64,000 nt of DNA, from contig OZ023273.1 of assembly GCA_964007475.1 (NCBI GenBank), positions 28,941,557 through 29,005,556 on the forward strand, given 5' to 3'. The notes below the pieces were generated by a model that worked only from the letters and a program-made list of their open reading frames with translations, ran no database searches and was not told the DNA's origin. This DNA comes from Hybos culiciformis (taxonomy: Eukaryota; Arthropoda; Insecta; Diptera; Hybotidae). This document shows, in pieces, positions 27,343-40,744 of this stretch (its first letter is position 1; every line of letters begins with the position of its first letter). The position numbers and the translations under genes are program-made.

Positions 27343-30300
27343 CTGTAAATAAAATAAAATAAGAAATTATCGAGGAAATTATGTTAATATAATTAAAAAG
27401 TTTTGCAATAGATCTGAATATTTATATTTATGCATTAAAAATTTTTATTTTTTTTATTTGACTTAAAAGTTAGCCATTAACAGTAGATCACTGAAGAAGT
27501 TGAGAATTTTATAATGGATCATTTGTTCTACAATTTCTTCAAATCTCATGAAATTCTTTTAAAAACTTATAGCCGGGTTAATATCAGAATAAGTTTTGAA
27601 CCCCAGGTAAATAATTAAAGTTTATGTACACTTGTCTTACTATATTATTAAAATTGTAAACTACTTCCTATAACTTTAATATTAAAAACAAAATTCTTTT
27701 TATGAACATTAATAACAAATAATTGTGTTAAAAATTTCCTTTTAAATGCATAGAAATTAATTTTATTTTTTTTCCATATATGTATGTTATACAAAATATG
27801 TATGTTCCTTTACAATAAGTCTTCGCCCAAAAAATATAATACAAACATGGTACAAGATGTAGACGATGTCGTCATTGTCAACACAAAAAAAAAAAAACAT
27901 TTTTTATTAAAAAATATTTTTCGTAGCAATTTAGTGTAATACAAAAGAATTTTTATTGCTCTTTAAAATAAAATCAAAAAAACATTATGTATACATTTCA
28001 TACAAAAAAAAAAAAAAAAAAAAATTGTATGTATTTTATTATTCCAAAAGTACACAAAATTTAAAAAAAAGAAGAAATTTTCCTTAAAATCGAAAAATAA
28101 TCATATTATACGTGCTTCAGCTTTTCTTGATGATTTTTATATATCGCAACAAGCATTATTATTATTTTGAAACTGAAAGCACTTTATTTATACCCACAAT
28201 ATGATTGTATTATGTTTGCCTTTTTTTTTCCGTGTTCAATATTAAAAAAAAACAAAAATAATAAGAAGAAAATTTAGGACTTAATACTCAAAAAAAAAAT
28301 ATTTTTACACATATATATACACATATATATTTTTTCATTTTAAATTGTAATTGTTCACAGATTTTTATCGTTATAATAAAATTATTACAATAGAGAAAAA
28401 TCATTTTCTAAATTTTCCAAAAAGAATGAAAAAAAAAAAAAAATAAATAAAAATAAAATTATTCTGACCCGAATTCAAAAATAAAGCGCAAATGTCAGTT
28501 TCATATAAAAATTAGTTTTTTTTTATAACATGAAAAAGTCTGACGTTAAGATCATTTATTTTTGAATCTATACTGTGATTGTGAAGAGCATAATATTTAT
28601 TTTATTTTAATTCTAAGGTTAAAGTATGAAATAATTAATATTGAATACATTTTAAAGCTATATGTACTCCTCAACTGTCAAAAGATACTTATAATGTTCG
28701 TAGAACAAAATATTGAAAGAAGAATTTGGAGGGATAAAAAACGAAGGTTTTAATCTTATTGGAAAATAATAAACAAACAGAATTAAATATGTAGAAGAGT
28801 ACCTAGATATTATATGTGAACATACTTTGATAGTATGTAAAGTAGATGCAATATTAAACTTTCATCCTTAAAATTATTATAATTTCAAAATATATTTGAA
28901 ATTTGGTAAGGGTTAGAAAAATAAAATCACTTAAGATTATTATTTCTTCACTTATAATAATCCGCAAAAAAAAAAAAAATAATGGAATGTGCCTGTTTCT
29001 AGAGTTTCTTAAGCAGAAAACGTCAACATTTATAAATATTTAAAAACTTCCCTTTTTTATATTTGAATTAAAGAAATTCTGATATTGTAAAAAAAAAAAA
29101 ATCTAAGTAAACATAATAAAGAAAGTTTTGTAATTTTAAAAGAAAACAGAACAAAAGGGCAAAATATGTAAATTTCTTATGCAAAAAGAAAGTCATTAAA
29201 AATCCATAATATTACATACGTTATATATTTTTCTCATATTCAAATTCAATATCCTATTTTTTGTCATTTTCCACATTCATTTTTTTTTTTTATTTTTTTA
29301 TTTTTTAGGTTGGCAGATATTCAAAGCCTATTGTTTATTTTTAGTAATATATAATATACTATGTGTGTATGAATGTTTTATAATATAGTACATTTATGTT
29401 TTGTTTATAGGAAAAGGAAACCAGAAAGTAAATTGGAGGTTGACATAATGATCAAAATATAAAAAAAAAAAAAATAAAAAAAAAAATAATGACATAAATT
29501 TTTTACTTGTTATTTTAGAATTTGATATTTGAAAAATTTATAAAATTTTAATTATGATGAATTATAAACATATACGAATATGTGGTATAGGGTTCATCAA
29601 ATATTGATATCTATGCAAAATATAAAATTTATTTTTTATGCTACAGCAAAGTCCTCCTAAATAATTGACTAGAAAATTTAGTAGATTCTATATTTTTATT
29701 TTAAGATAAATAATAAATACCTAAAAAGTTTAAATGAACTTTTCTTTTTATAATATAAATTTATTAATAAAAGTAATTCATATAAAAATATGTTTACATG
29801 AATAATACGTTTTGCATATAATCAAATAATTAAAAACGAACATGTTCATAGAACTATAATACAACTTGTTAGAGATATCATATATATGTACTACAAAACA
29901 TTTCTCAAAGCGTCAAAGCTAAATTTTTCTTTGTTTAATTGGAACCAAAAATCTGTTAATGAATTTTATAAAATAATTATTCCTTTTTTGCCTTTTGCTA
30001 AACAACAAAGAATAACTTTTCAAAAAACGATTTAATATACGTTTATTTGATATATGTACGTAATAAACATACCTACAAACATTCATGTATTTTGTAATTA
30101 TGATTTTAGATCACAAAAGTTATGCAATCATAAAAACAATTAAGAGTTAGGTAGTTTTATTACAGGAGTCTAATGGGATATTGTGAGAGAATAAATATGA
30201 AAAATAAATTTTAAAATTATTTCGTCGATTACATTTACATACATTATATGTGTGTGTATAGTATATATTAATAAAAGCTATTAGAAAAAAATTTAAATAT

Positions 30301-33300
30301 ATGTAAACTCAATGTATGTACGCTTATGTTCATTTTATGTAAAAAAAAAAAAGAAGCAAAACCGTCTGATAAAGATTACCATAACTATTTATACCTGCAT
30401 GTCTCATAGGGGAATTATGTAGAATTTATTATAAAACATCATCACAAATAAAATCTTTGCATATAGTTATTATTAATGTTATAATAGTTTAAGTTTAAAT
30501 TATAATATAGTTAACAGAACTTATAAAAAAATAAAAATATATGTATAAATATAATAAATAAATAATGTATCTTATCAATCTAAATTTTAAGATAATTTTT
30601 TTCCTCTATAAAATTTTGGTTTTTTCTTGTACATATGTAGTACAATTATCTAGCTTTAAAATAAATTGTAAAGACTCTTGCTTAACGACAATCTAGCTTT
30701 GATGAATTCATTGACTGGTTTAGTTCGAAAATATATAATCAAATATTAAATACCATTTTGATTTTAATCAATTTCAATGTCTTTAATTTTAGGAACTTGC
30801 TAGAATAGTACATTGACATTAATTTCACATACATAATGTGTACCTACATGATAAAATTTCTTTCATTTTTCTCTTTATTTAAAAAAAAAACACAAATTTT
30901 AGGGAACACCCACTTAAAAGATATATTTTTTTTTCCATAAAAATATAATTGAAAATATACAATAAAAAAGAAAGAAATAATGATAAAGTGAATGGTGAAT
31001 AGCTACTGCTTGGCATATTTCCAATAATGATATGCTAGTGGCAAACTTAAGAAGCATAAAATGACTCTTTTTTTTGTGGTTAATTTCTTTTGCATATTTA
31101 TGCAAAACTGGAAATCATAGAAGGTTAGAAAAACCAAAATTTTATGAATTAAGTTTATAATTTCTTTTTCTAGTTTTTATATATACTGAATTATAACATA
31201 TATAGCTAATGTACATTTCTTCTAAATTTATATGGATATTTCTATTGTCGAAAAGAAAATAGAACGACACGTTTCATTAACATTTCAAAAAATAATATAA
31301 AAGTAGCATTACTAAGGGATTATGCGTTATCATAGCAAACGACTGAATTATTTTTTTTTTAAATTACATTGTATTTCATTAAACACCAATATTAATTGTA
31401 TATAATCTGCTATATTGATAAAGAGAACATTATATGGAAAGAAATTAAATTAACGTGAAAATGTAAATTAAATAACAAAAATAAATTATTATTGAAAGAA
31501 TATTTGCTAGAAGAAAAAAATACTTTGCATTGAAGTAATGTGTATTTACTATAGATACGTAGATAGCATATATATTATTTGTACATATACCTATTATTTG
31601 CAGATACAGTAAATTATGTATTTTGATTGAAATAAAACTACAGGGGTTTTAAAATATTTTTTCCAAGAAAAAAAAAGCTTACGAGTGGGTGCGGTGAGGT
31701 GGAATATATATTTTAAACATAAAATTAAACAAAATTTCAACAATAGTTAGTATGTTTCATTTTCATACATATAATTAATTAATTTTTTTTTTACATAAAA
31801 TATTATTCCTATGTTGTCAATATAAATTAGATCGATTTACTGTTTAAGGATGACTAAAATTTTTGAAATATTTATTGATGGGAAAACTATATCATATTTT
31901 CAAAAAGCTATATTTATTATTCATATATAAAAGAAAATATGAATTACTATATGTTAGGAAAAGTTTTATGATTACATTAAATTTTATGATTATAAAGTTA
32001 AGCTTAAGGCATGGAACAAATTCTAAATAAAAATCATATACAGACACACATAAATATAATTTCAGTTATCCGAAATTTTTTTTTCCAAAATTTTTTTTCT
32101 ACTAGAGATAAATTTAAATAATGTGTCAACATTTAAAAATTTTTTATTTTTTTTTTTATTTTTTTAGAGAATTATAATACTAAAGTACATATATTTTATT
32201 GTAAATTCAGGTGAATAGATTTAGGCTATTTGAAAAGTTTAAATTTTAGAAATTTAAATATATATGTCTGATGTAGTACATATGAAAAATGAAACAAATT
32301 TTTGTTAATAAGTAGAATGAACTTTTATTTTGCATATTATGCATACAAAAATTGCAAATGAGAAATCTAGACATATTTAGTTCAAAAATAATATTTCGAA
32401 TAAAATAATATGTCATTTTGTTTTTAATAAATTATTTTATATAGTTACTATAATAATAATATTCTAATATAAAAACAAAAATATTTCGTTTTCTTTTATT
32501 ATTTTTAACTTGTAACAATTTAGTAGCATGAGCATGTGGTATTATACTTATTCCAGTAGCTTATGAATATAAATTGAATATAATTGAAAAGTCACGAAAA
32601 ACTTCACTGCAATTACTAAACGGTTTAATGTAAAATGGCGTCCTTAAGAATTTTTCGAATTAATTTGTAAGACTTAACATTGAAAATTAAAAATCAATCA
32701 TATACCAATTATTATAGATTCATTGTTTTTAATGTTTTATTCATATTTTTAAAAGAAAAATTTGTTATCATAACAGAATATTCTTTGTTTTTTTTTTTTT
32801 TTTGGAAAAATTCGTATGAAAGTATTTTCTAAAAAAAAAAAAAAAAAAAAAATAACCTCGAATAGAAGAATTATGGATAATAATTTTGAATTTCGATATT
32901 TATTTTATGTTTTTTTTTTTTTTTTTTGATCAAATACAGTACTACGTTATAATGTGTTTTCCTAAAGCAGCAGAAAATACTATAAAAACAATAAAAAGTC
33001 GACAAATATGTTGAAAACATTTGCAGAAAATATTGCAGCTCTAAAAAAAATATGTTTATATGTACCTATATATATTTAATGTTGAATAAAAAAAAATAAA
33101 AACATACATATATACTGTACATATTATATTTTTTATTGCAATTTGATTTTTTATTTTAGAGAGAGATTTCTAGAAACAAAAAAAAAATAAAATGAAAATA
33201 TATAAAATAAAAAAAAAAAAAAAAATTTGTTTGATGATAATTTTGAATGCGGGTCATGAGATTCCAATTTATTATTTGGCATGGAAAATTAAATGAAATT

Positions 33301-36300
33301 TTGCTACTTTTTAGTTTAATTTTTTATTTTTTTCCCCCAATAGAATAAAAAAAAAAAATATTTTCATATGTAGTTCGAATAAATCTAGTTTAAAGAATAA
33401 CATAATAAAGTTATTTTTTAATTTATTGCAAATCGTCCGTTCAAAGTTAGAATTGCTAAATAAATTTATTTTTTTTTTGAATAGCTCTCTCTGAATTGAA
33501 ATAATTATTTATTTGCTTTTGTTTGGTTTTTTTTTCTGAAGTTTTAATATTAAAAGAATAAAAAAAAGAATAAATCTGCTAAAATCAGAAAACAGTGTGA
33601 CAGACTAAATTAATTAAGTTTTTTTAGTTTTCTTAGATTTGTTTTATTTTTATTCAAATTTTATGAGATTGTCATTGTTTTTCATATTCTGGATATGGAA
33701 ATTCGAAGATCAAATGTGCTGAATTCTAAATATATTGCATAGATGTAAGTGGTAAAGATTTTCTACTCCATTCCTGAAGTGATTATAGTTTAATATGGCT
33801 TGAGTTAAAAGTTCTTGATTAAAAAGTGAATTATAGTTTAATTAAAAATTTTTCAAAAGTAACCTACACATACAGACAATTAAAGTTTTTCTTGAACTTT
33901 AAAATAAATTGAAAATAAAGGCTCGAAACCATAATCAGCTAATATTTTCGAAGAATTAAATGTATTTCGCTTTTTTTGAAGTGCATATGTAAGTTCAAGG
34001 GATAAAATTAAATGTTGATACACATAAGTTTAAAATGTCCTAAAAAAATCTACCAAAAATTTGAAATAAAGTTATATAAAAAAAAAATATAAAAAAAATT
34101 TCTAAATAAAATAAATATTATATAAAATGGGAGAGAATTTCAGAAAATCAGTCATAACGATTCAATTTCTGTTGGAACATATTTTAATGATAGCTTTTTC
34201 TTTCGCGCGAATTTAGAATGTGGTATATACATATGTATAAAAACATTTATTTTTGAATAGCAGAAATCAAAAATATATTGCAACAGGCTTTCTGTTCTAA
34301 TTTGTAATAAGATTCTATGTTATAGTACTATGTCTATGTATAGTATATTCACCATTCAAATCAAAATGAAAATAACAATAGAATTTAATGAGATATCTTT
34401 GCAAATTTTCATTGTTTTCATTTTCTGTATGTGTAGTACCTATATACATTTTTAAGCTCTACTATTTTTAAATGTGAGATTTTTTCAAATGATACATAAA
34501 TTTATGTATGAATAAAATGTACTATTTAATTTAATGTTTTGTTAGCATATTTTATACATAATGCTATACATTATAATGCGAAATAGATTATGTTTTATAA
34601 AATAAAATATTATTATTATTATTATTATGTGTATATAGTACATTTATATTCTTATTTATATAAATTTTTATATTATTCTCATATTAAAGTGAAATAATTT
34701 TCTATATGCTCATTATTATATTGTTATCATCGTCAAGGATAATAGTTTGTCAAACAATTAAAATGACACACAACTTTAAAAGCAAAATACAAAAAGACGT
34801 TGTAGTGTAGCACTTGTGTAAGAAACTTTTGAAAAATCATAGTCATTCATAGAACATATAGAAATAGGTGTAGGTGTAGTAGCTACATAATATTTCTTAT
34901 CAAAAACAAAATAATAAGAAATTCATATCGTTAATTTTGCCTTGTCATATCAAATCATTAGATGTTCTGAGATTTTATATAAAGAAGACAAGTTAATAAA
35001 TTTTATAATAATTATATAACAATTCTGTGTCAATTTCAAAAATATGTAGAAAGTTTTAAACTAAAGTTATATTTAACCACATACAATAGATTAGGTACGT
35101 ATTCTTGACAATAAATTTAGCTAAATTGATTCTTATTTTAAAATTTTAAGAAATATATGATGATGCGTCAAAAAATATTAATATATTTTGATTAAAAAAA
35201 AAAAAAAAATTCGAATTAAAGTTAAAAATAATCATTTTTAATTTAAATTTAAATTCAATGATTTTATGACTGGTAGATAAAATTCAGAACAAAATTTAAT
35301 AAGTTAGAAGATTCATTCACACATAATAAAAGAAACTAGGTCAAATGAAATGAAATAACATAGAACCAAGAAAAAGAAAAATGTTTATGCAAATATTTGT
35401 TGTTGAATTTATTTATTTTATTTTATTTTTTTTTTTGCCAAAGATGATCTTATAAATGTATTTCTTTTAAAAAACTACTGTATTTTATTTTTCATATATA
35501 AAAGTAAAGTATTACAAATGCATAAAATTGTATATTATTTTAGTTTATCTATAAAATAATAGTTATAAATATTCTTTCACACATTTATATAAAATATAAT
35601 TTATGCTGTAGAAAACACTGACGTTGAATAAAAGTAAGTGTATTGTATATAAATATATTCAAAATTATAATAAAATGCCCTGATAGAAAACTATTTGTGG
35701 AAAAATATTTGAGTAAAATACCATAACTAGACAATGTTATGTACATCTGGGAATCTAAAATAGAAATTAATTTGTTCACGTTCTAAATTTATTTAATAAT
35801 GCATAAAATTTTACTCGTATTATTATTATTATTATAAAATGAATATTGTATAGCTAGTTAAATGTTGGAGATTCTGTGATCTTTATAATTATTCATTGAT
35901 ATTGATATATAAATTAAAAGGAATAAGACTTTGTTCTCACATTCTATGAATGATTCAATGTTATTGCAATAAAAAATATCAAATATCGAAACTATAATCT
36001 TTAATTTAATTACGAATAATACTTTTCTCACAGAACTGATTATGGTAGACATTGATTTGATTATCGTGATGATTTGTTTGTTCTTGACTTTTTTGTTCGA
36101 AACTTTTATCCGTAAGCACGTCAAATTATTATATTATGTCAAATTATTATAAAAATAAAAGAAAAAAACATTAAAGGAAAACAATTTCGACTAGTAGTAC
36201 ACCCAGAAAAAAAATGCTAGTTAAATTAACAATTTTTAACTGTTTTTAACTGTTAAACAAAAATTGTTGATGTTAAAGAGAAATTTTTTAAATTAAACTA

Positions 36301-36655
36301 ATAAATATTTGATCTAAGTAAAGATGCTTCTTATTTTAACATTTCATTTTGTTATTTTAAAATGTTTCAAACAGTTATTTAATAAAAGCTGAAAATTGTG
36401 ATTTTAACAACATTAATTGTTATTTTAAATATGTTTCATTCGAAAGAAATAAAATTTTACTATTCTCTCTTTTAAATTAAAAACTTCTGTTATTATAACA
36501 ATTACACATTCAATTGTTGATATGACAATAAAAGCTTTTGAAATAATGTTTTTGTTGTTATTTAAAAATGGTACATATAACAATAAAAATTGTCAAAGTA
36601 AATACGGCATTGTTAAAAAAAAAGTTTTGGTTGATTTAAAAAGCTACACTTTTAA

Positions 36656-36748
36656 AATAAATATTTATCTTGTTACATTAAAGAACTCCGCTCTTAACGA
36701 GACAAGTTAAGAGCGGAGTTCTTTAATTTAACAAGATAAATATTTATT
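36656..36748. repeat. Near-perfect hairpin, 43-bp arms and 7-base loop
   Basis: Left arm 36656-36698 and right arm 36706-36748 are reverse complements with one mismatch, around the loop GAGACAA. The inner stem contains GAACTCCGCTCTTAAC, which is much richer in GC than its surroundings. It lies at the middle of the 36200-37423 element, immediately before the 5S-like unit. Confidence 0.93.
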
Positions 36749-36794
36749 ATGTTTATATTACCGAATTTATATTTTCTATTTAATACATTGTTGT

Positions 36795-37150
36795 ATATTA
36801 CTGACATAGCTCAGTGGAAGACTCTACATCACATTGAACACAGCGGTTAAGCAACGTCTCGTAGTGATAGTACTTAGATGGGTGACCAATAAAAAAAAAA
36901 CAATAAAAAAAACAAAAAAAGACGAAAAAAGCGAAAAAAAAACAAAAACAAACCAAGAAATTAAAAAAAAAAAACAAAAAAAAAATTAAAAAAATAAAAA
37001 AAAACAAAAAAAAACAAAAAAAAAACAAAAAAAAAAACAAAAAAAAAAGAACCAAAAAGAACAAAAAAAAAAACAAAAAAAAGGCGAAAAAAAAAACCAA
37101 AAAAAGGCGAAAAAATACAAAAACAAACCAAAAAAATAAAAAAACAAAAA
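36795..37150 (+). mobile_element. 5S-rRNA-derived SINE-like unit with long A/C tail
   Basis: Positions about 36845-36888 read GCGGTTAAGCAACGTC, then a spacer with GATAGT, then ACTTAGATGGGTGACC. These correspond in order and spacing to the A box, intermediate element and C box of the 5S rRNA gene's internal pol III promoter. Upstream, 36800-36830 includes TAGCTCAGTGG, which resembles a tRNA A box. Downstream runs about 260 bases of A punctuated by single C or G and almost without T, like an aged SINE tail. It is not an intact 5S gene, because the 5' third and the terminal stem do not match and box C is cut short. No target duplication was recognised. Confidence 0.68.
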
Positions 37151-37960
37151 ACTATTTTAAAATAATTATTTCGAATAGTTAATTTAACAGTTTGGCACCG
37201 TAACAATATATTTTTTTCTCAAACTGCTAAAATTGTTATAATAACAACTTAACATTTTAAATATAACAATTTTGTGTTAATTTTAACAATGTAATATGTC
37301 TTTTGAATTAACAATTTTTGCAATTTTAATTTAACTATAAACCCTTTTGCGCAAAATCTATAAAGATTTTTTGTTAATTTTACCTATAAAATCTTTTAAT
37401 TTAACAATTTTTTTTTCTGGGTGTAGTGTATTACGATTTAAATTATTTTTGAAATCTGCAGTAAATGTAATGTAATATTATGACATTCATTATGTTCTAA
37501 CTTACGAATGTACATTTTATACATTTTATATGCAAATTATTGTCTGTTGTTTTAGCTAACGCCGCCTTTTATAAGAATTAATTTTCAATTAATTCAATTT
37601 TATTTCTTATGATGTTGTCGTAATATGCCTAATTAATTTTAACATTCATTCATAAATGTATATAAAAAACATAATCATTTTAATACTAATAATTTTTATA
37701 AAAATTTACTGCAATGATTTCATTTAATTTAAAAGAATAAAACTAACTTGCCAAACCTTTTATTATTTTTTTTTTTTTGTACATAAAACATTCGTTTTTC
37801 CCATCGCAACGAAAGAAAAAAAAAAAAACAAATAAGAAATTCTTCTTTTTTTTTTATGTATAATAAAAACATAAAAAATAAAGCTTAGTAAAACTTCAAG
37901 AACAAAAAAAAAAAAGTTTTTTTTTTTTTTTTATTAAAATAAATTTTTGGCATGACTTAC

Positions 37961-38148
37961 CTCAACTGTGCCATCTCGAATGTAAATTTCTTTAATATCA
38001 TTTGGATTTTTGTCTCTAGGTCGATAAGTTATTCGATATCCTAGAAATTCACCTAAAATTGTACTTGGTGGTGGTGGTTTCCAAGCAATATAAATTGAAC
38101 CAGATGATGTATTATGAGCACTAGTAGTGATTGGCTTCCCTGTGGGTG
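37961..38148 (-). CDS. Ptp99A: Ptp99A exon e: first part of fibronectin type III repeat 2
   Basis: This 188-nt exon has a TTACAG acceptor and a GTAAGT donor, entering in phase 1 and leaving in phase 0. It reads APTGKPITT, then SIYIAWKPPPPSTILGEFLG (B-strand tryptophan followed by a proline run), YRITYRPRDK, and ends EIYIRDGTVE. It begins the second FN3 repeat directly after repeat 1, with no spacer. HNTS carries a glycosylation sequon. The LGEFLGYRITYR and KEIYIRD stretches match my memory of fly Ptp99A almost word for word, which is the main reason for the gene call. The preceding intron is about 7.8 kb and the following one about 10.6 kb. Confidence 0.94.
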
Positions 38149-39533
38149 CTGTAACATAAAAATAAAATTATAAAAAAAAAGGAAGGAAAATATATAATGA
38201 AAAGTTTTATTAGAATTTTTTTTTTTTTTTTTTGTTTTTATATTCTTGTTAACAAAACTTTGAAAAATTGGTATGGTAAATGTTTGTGCAAATTTGCTCT
38301 ATATGTTATCAGTAAATTGTGTTTTTTTTTTTGTTTTCCTCTTTAAAAGTTATATGTATATATACATTTTTTTATTATTATTATTATTTTATATTCAGAA
38401 GGAAAATGCAAATTTGAAGCAAAAATAAAGGAAGAATAAAAAAAAAAATGCTGTTTTCAGTTAAAAAATAAAAAGTTTTTCATCAAAAAACCAAAAAAAA
38501 AAAATACTCTTATTTAATCTATTTAAGCATATTCTCTTGATACTACAAAGAATGATGTGTGAAATCTACGTGCAATGATAAAAAAAAAATAATTTTTGAA
38601 TTTACGCGCAAACATTTTTTTTTTTGTAGAAGAATTTATACATAATTTTGTTAGTTAGTTATTACTTCCAGAATAATGTTTTATTAATGTTGTCATACAT
38701 AATGTTTGTTGTTTTACGATTTTCATACAATGTTTGTTATTTTTGTCAAACAAATTGTACATTTATGTACATTATTGTTGTCAGTTATACAATGCTAACT
38801 ACTTTTTAATAGATAAATGTGTAAAGAATAAGTACATATATTCTATTTATATCACTAAAGTGCTGTCTCCAGTAGTTTCGTTCTTCGTTTAAAGTAGTTT
38901 TGTCCATATAAAAATTTGAAGTTGTTTGTAATAAGTTTTGCCCAAAACTAGTAAAATTTAGGGGTGCCAGCCATACAAATTCACAATTTTTTAAGAAATT
39001 TTCACTCAATATGGCACACTTTTTGTTGGATGGATCAAAAATTGGAAAAAAAATACAAAAAATCAACCGGTTGTCAAAAATATGTAAATAAAAATATTGA
39101 AATCAAAATATAACTTATTATTTGAAAGCAAAATATAATTAAAATATTTGAAAAATTTGAAATATTTTATGAGTAATAATTTTTTGTGACTATTCATTTT
39201 TATTTTTATTTTTTTATTTAAAAATTATGAATTGGAAAAAATTGTTTTAAATTAAATGTTTTGTTATTAAAATATTATTTTGTTTACTTCAATATTAAAA
39301 GTTTACAAATAATTTTTTTTTTTTCGTCATGTCAAACTAAACATAGAATTTGTAGTGTATACGCTTGTAGTTTTAAACAAGTTTAACACTACTTTAAACC
39401 TGAAGTGGAGACAAGGTATAAGGATTACTTGTCAATTTCTAACAATTTTTTTTGTTATTACTAATTTTAATCATATCATTTATTTTTCTTGATATTTTAT
39501 TGATATATTTTTAAATTTTAAGCATTTTTATGT

Positions 39534-40744
39534 TGAATTTTTTTTCTCTTTCAAATTATTTTCGTGATGAATTGTTATCATAAGGATATTATAAAAGCTC
39601 AAATTAATCTCAAAATTCCTTCTTAGTATAGAATAATAATAATAATAATTTTTTATTTACTAATTTAATATAGGTGTACATATGTACATAACTCAAGAAA
39701 AAATTTCGTCTTAATTAATTCTCATTTTTGCGTGAAAGACAAATTATACCTATAAAGTAAAAATCGTATTAAATAAATTTTTTTCTTGGCTGGTTGGGAA
39801 TAGTGGCGGAACCCCTCGACTTGAAGAGTTCCCAATTAGTCTAATAATGTTTCTAAAGTTTTTGTTTTTCTTAATTTTTGAGTATTCTGCATAAACGAAG
39901 TTGACAAAAAAAGGAATAAAAATTTGACATCAAAGATTTTACCAATTCTCCTTTAGAATTGAAGTTCTTGATGTCAATTATTGAAAAAAAAATAGATGTT
40001 TTTATCCGCCTTAAAGAAATTCGGAATAAGTTCCCTTTTTAGCCCGTTTTCCATCAAAAAGCAAAGATTATGTTTTATCATTAAAATCTCATTCACTTTC
40101 ACCTAGATTAAAAGTTCACAATCTATCTATAAAAGTTCACAATCTATCTATGAATTTTTTTTCTCTTTCAAATTATTTTCGTGATGAATTGTTATCATAA
40201 GGATATTATAAAAGCTCAAATTAATCTCAAAATTCCTTCTTAGTATAGAATAATAATAATAATAATTTTTTATTTACTAATTTAATATAGGTGTACATAT
40301 GTACATAACTCAAGAAAAAATTTCGTCTTAATTAATTCTCATTTTTGCGTGAAAGACAAATTATACCTATAAAGTAAAAATCGTATTAAATAAATTTTTT
40401 TCTTGGCTGGTTGGGAATAGTGGCGGAACCCCTCGACTTGAAGAGTTCCCAATTAGTCTAATAATGTTTCTAAAGTTTTTGTTTTTCTTAATTTTTGAGT
40501 ATTCTGCATAAACGAAGTTGACAAAAAAAGGAATAAAAATTTGACATCAAAGATTTTACCAATTCTCCTTTAGAATTGAAGTTCTTGATGTCAATTATTG
40601 AAAAAAAAATAGATGTTTTTATCCGCCTTAAAGAAATTCGGAATAAGTTCCCTTTTTAGCCCGTTTTCCATCAAAAAGCAAAGATTATGTTTTATCATTA
40701 AAATCTCATTCACTTTCACCTAGATTAAAAGTTCACAATCTATC
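39534..40744. repeat. 594-bp direct tandem duplication
   Basis: Copies 39534-40127 and 40151-40744 appear identical base for base when compared by eye, with period 617. The 23-bp spacer (40128-40150) itself repeats the end of the unit (AAAAGTTCACAATCTATCTA). Each copy contains the GC-richer passage GGCGGAACCCCTCGACTTG near its middle. No reading frame of note is present. It could be a very recent duplication or an assembly duplicate. Confidence 0.95.

Larger units (their letters stand above)
36200..37423. mobile_element. 1.22-kb inverted-repeat element with TAACAA/TTGTTA subterminal arrays
   Basis: The ends are perfect 15-bp inverted repeats: CACCCAGAAAAAAAA on the left (36200-36214) and its reverse complement at 37409-37423. 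TA flanks both sides (36198-36199 and 37424-37425). Both subterminal regions, about 36215-36600 and 37150-37408, are crowded with TAACAA/TTGTTA and TTAACAATTTT motifs in both orientations, resembling transposase-binding arrays. The centre holds a near-perfect hairpin (36656-36748) and a 5S-derived unit with a long A/C tail (36795-37150). No transposase is present. The superfamily is unknown; the TA flanks are compatible with Tc1/mariner, and TAC flanks cannot be excluded. Confidence 0.72.
27343..37960 (-). other. Ptp99A intron between exons e and f (10.6 kb)
   Basis: This is AT-rich intron bounded by GTAAGT and TTACAG. Its only clearly delimited insert is the composite element 36200-37423. 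The rest is low-complexity A/T sequence, homopolymer tracts and TACATA-like repeats. I see no coding segment or RNA gene. A short GC-richer patch at about 31675-31705 (GAGTGGGTGCGGTGAGGTGG) is unexplained. Confidence 0.75.

Noticed and set aside
36845..36888. Intact 5S rRNA gene
   Set aside because: Only the internal promoter region matches. The 5' third and 3' stem are missing and box C is truncated.
36798..37206. Phenylalanine-rich minus-strand open frames of 81-100 codons
   Set aside because: They are the complement of the A/C tail of the 5S-like unit, with pure low-complexity translation.
38861..39411. Possible 550-bp transposon with TGTCTCCA...GTTTAAAGTAGT ends
   Set aside because: The two ends share two short blocks but differ by a 9-base gap, and no target duplication is seen, so this is too weak to call.
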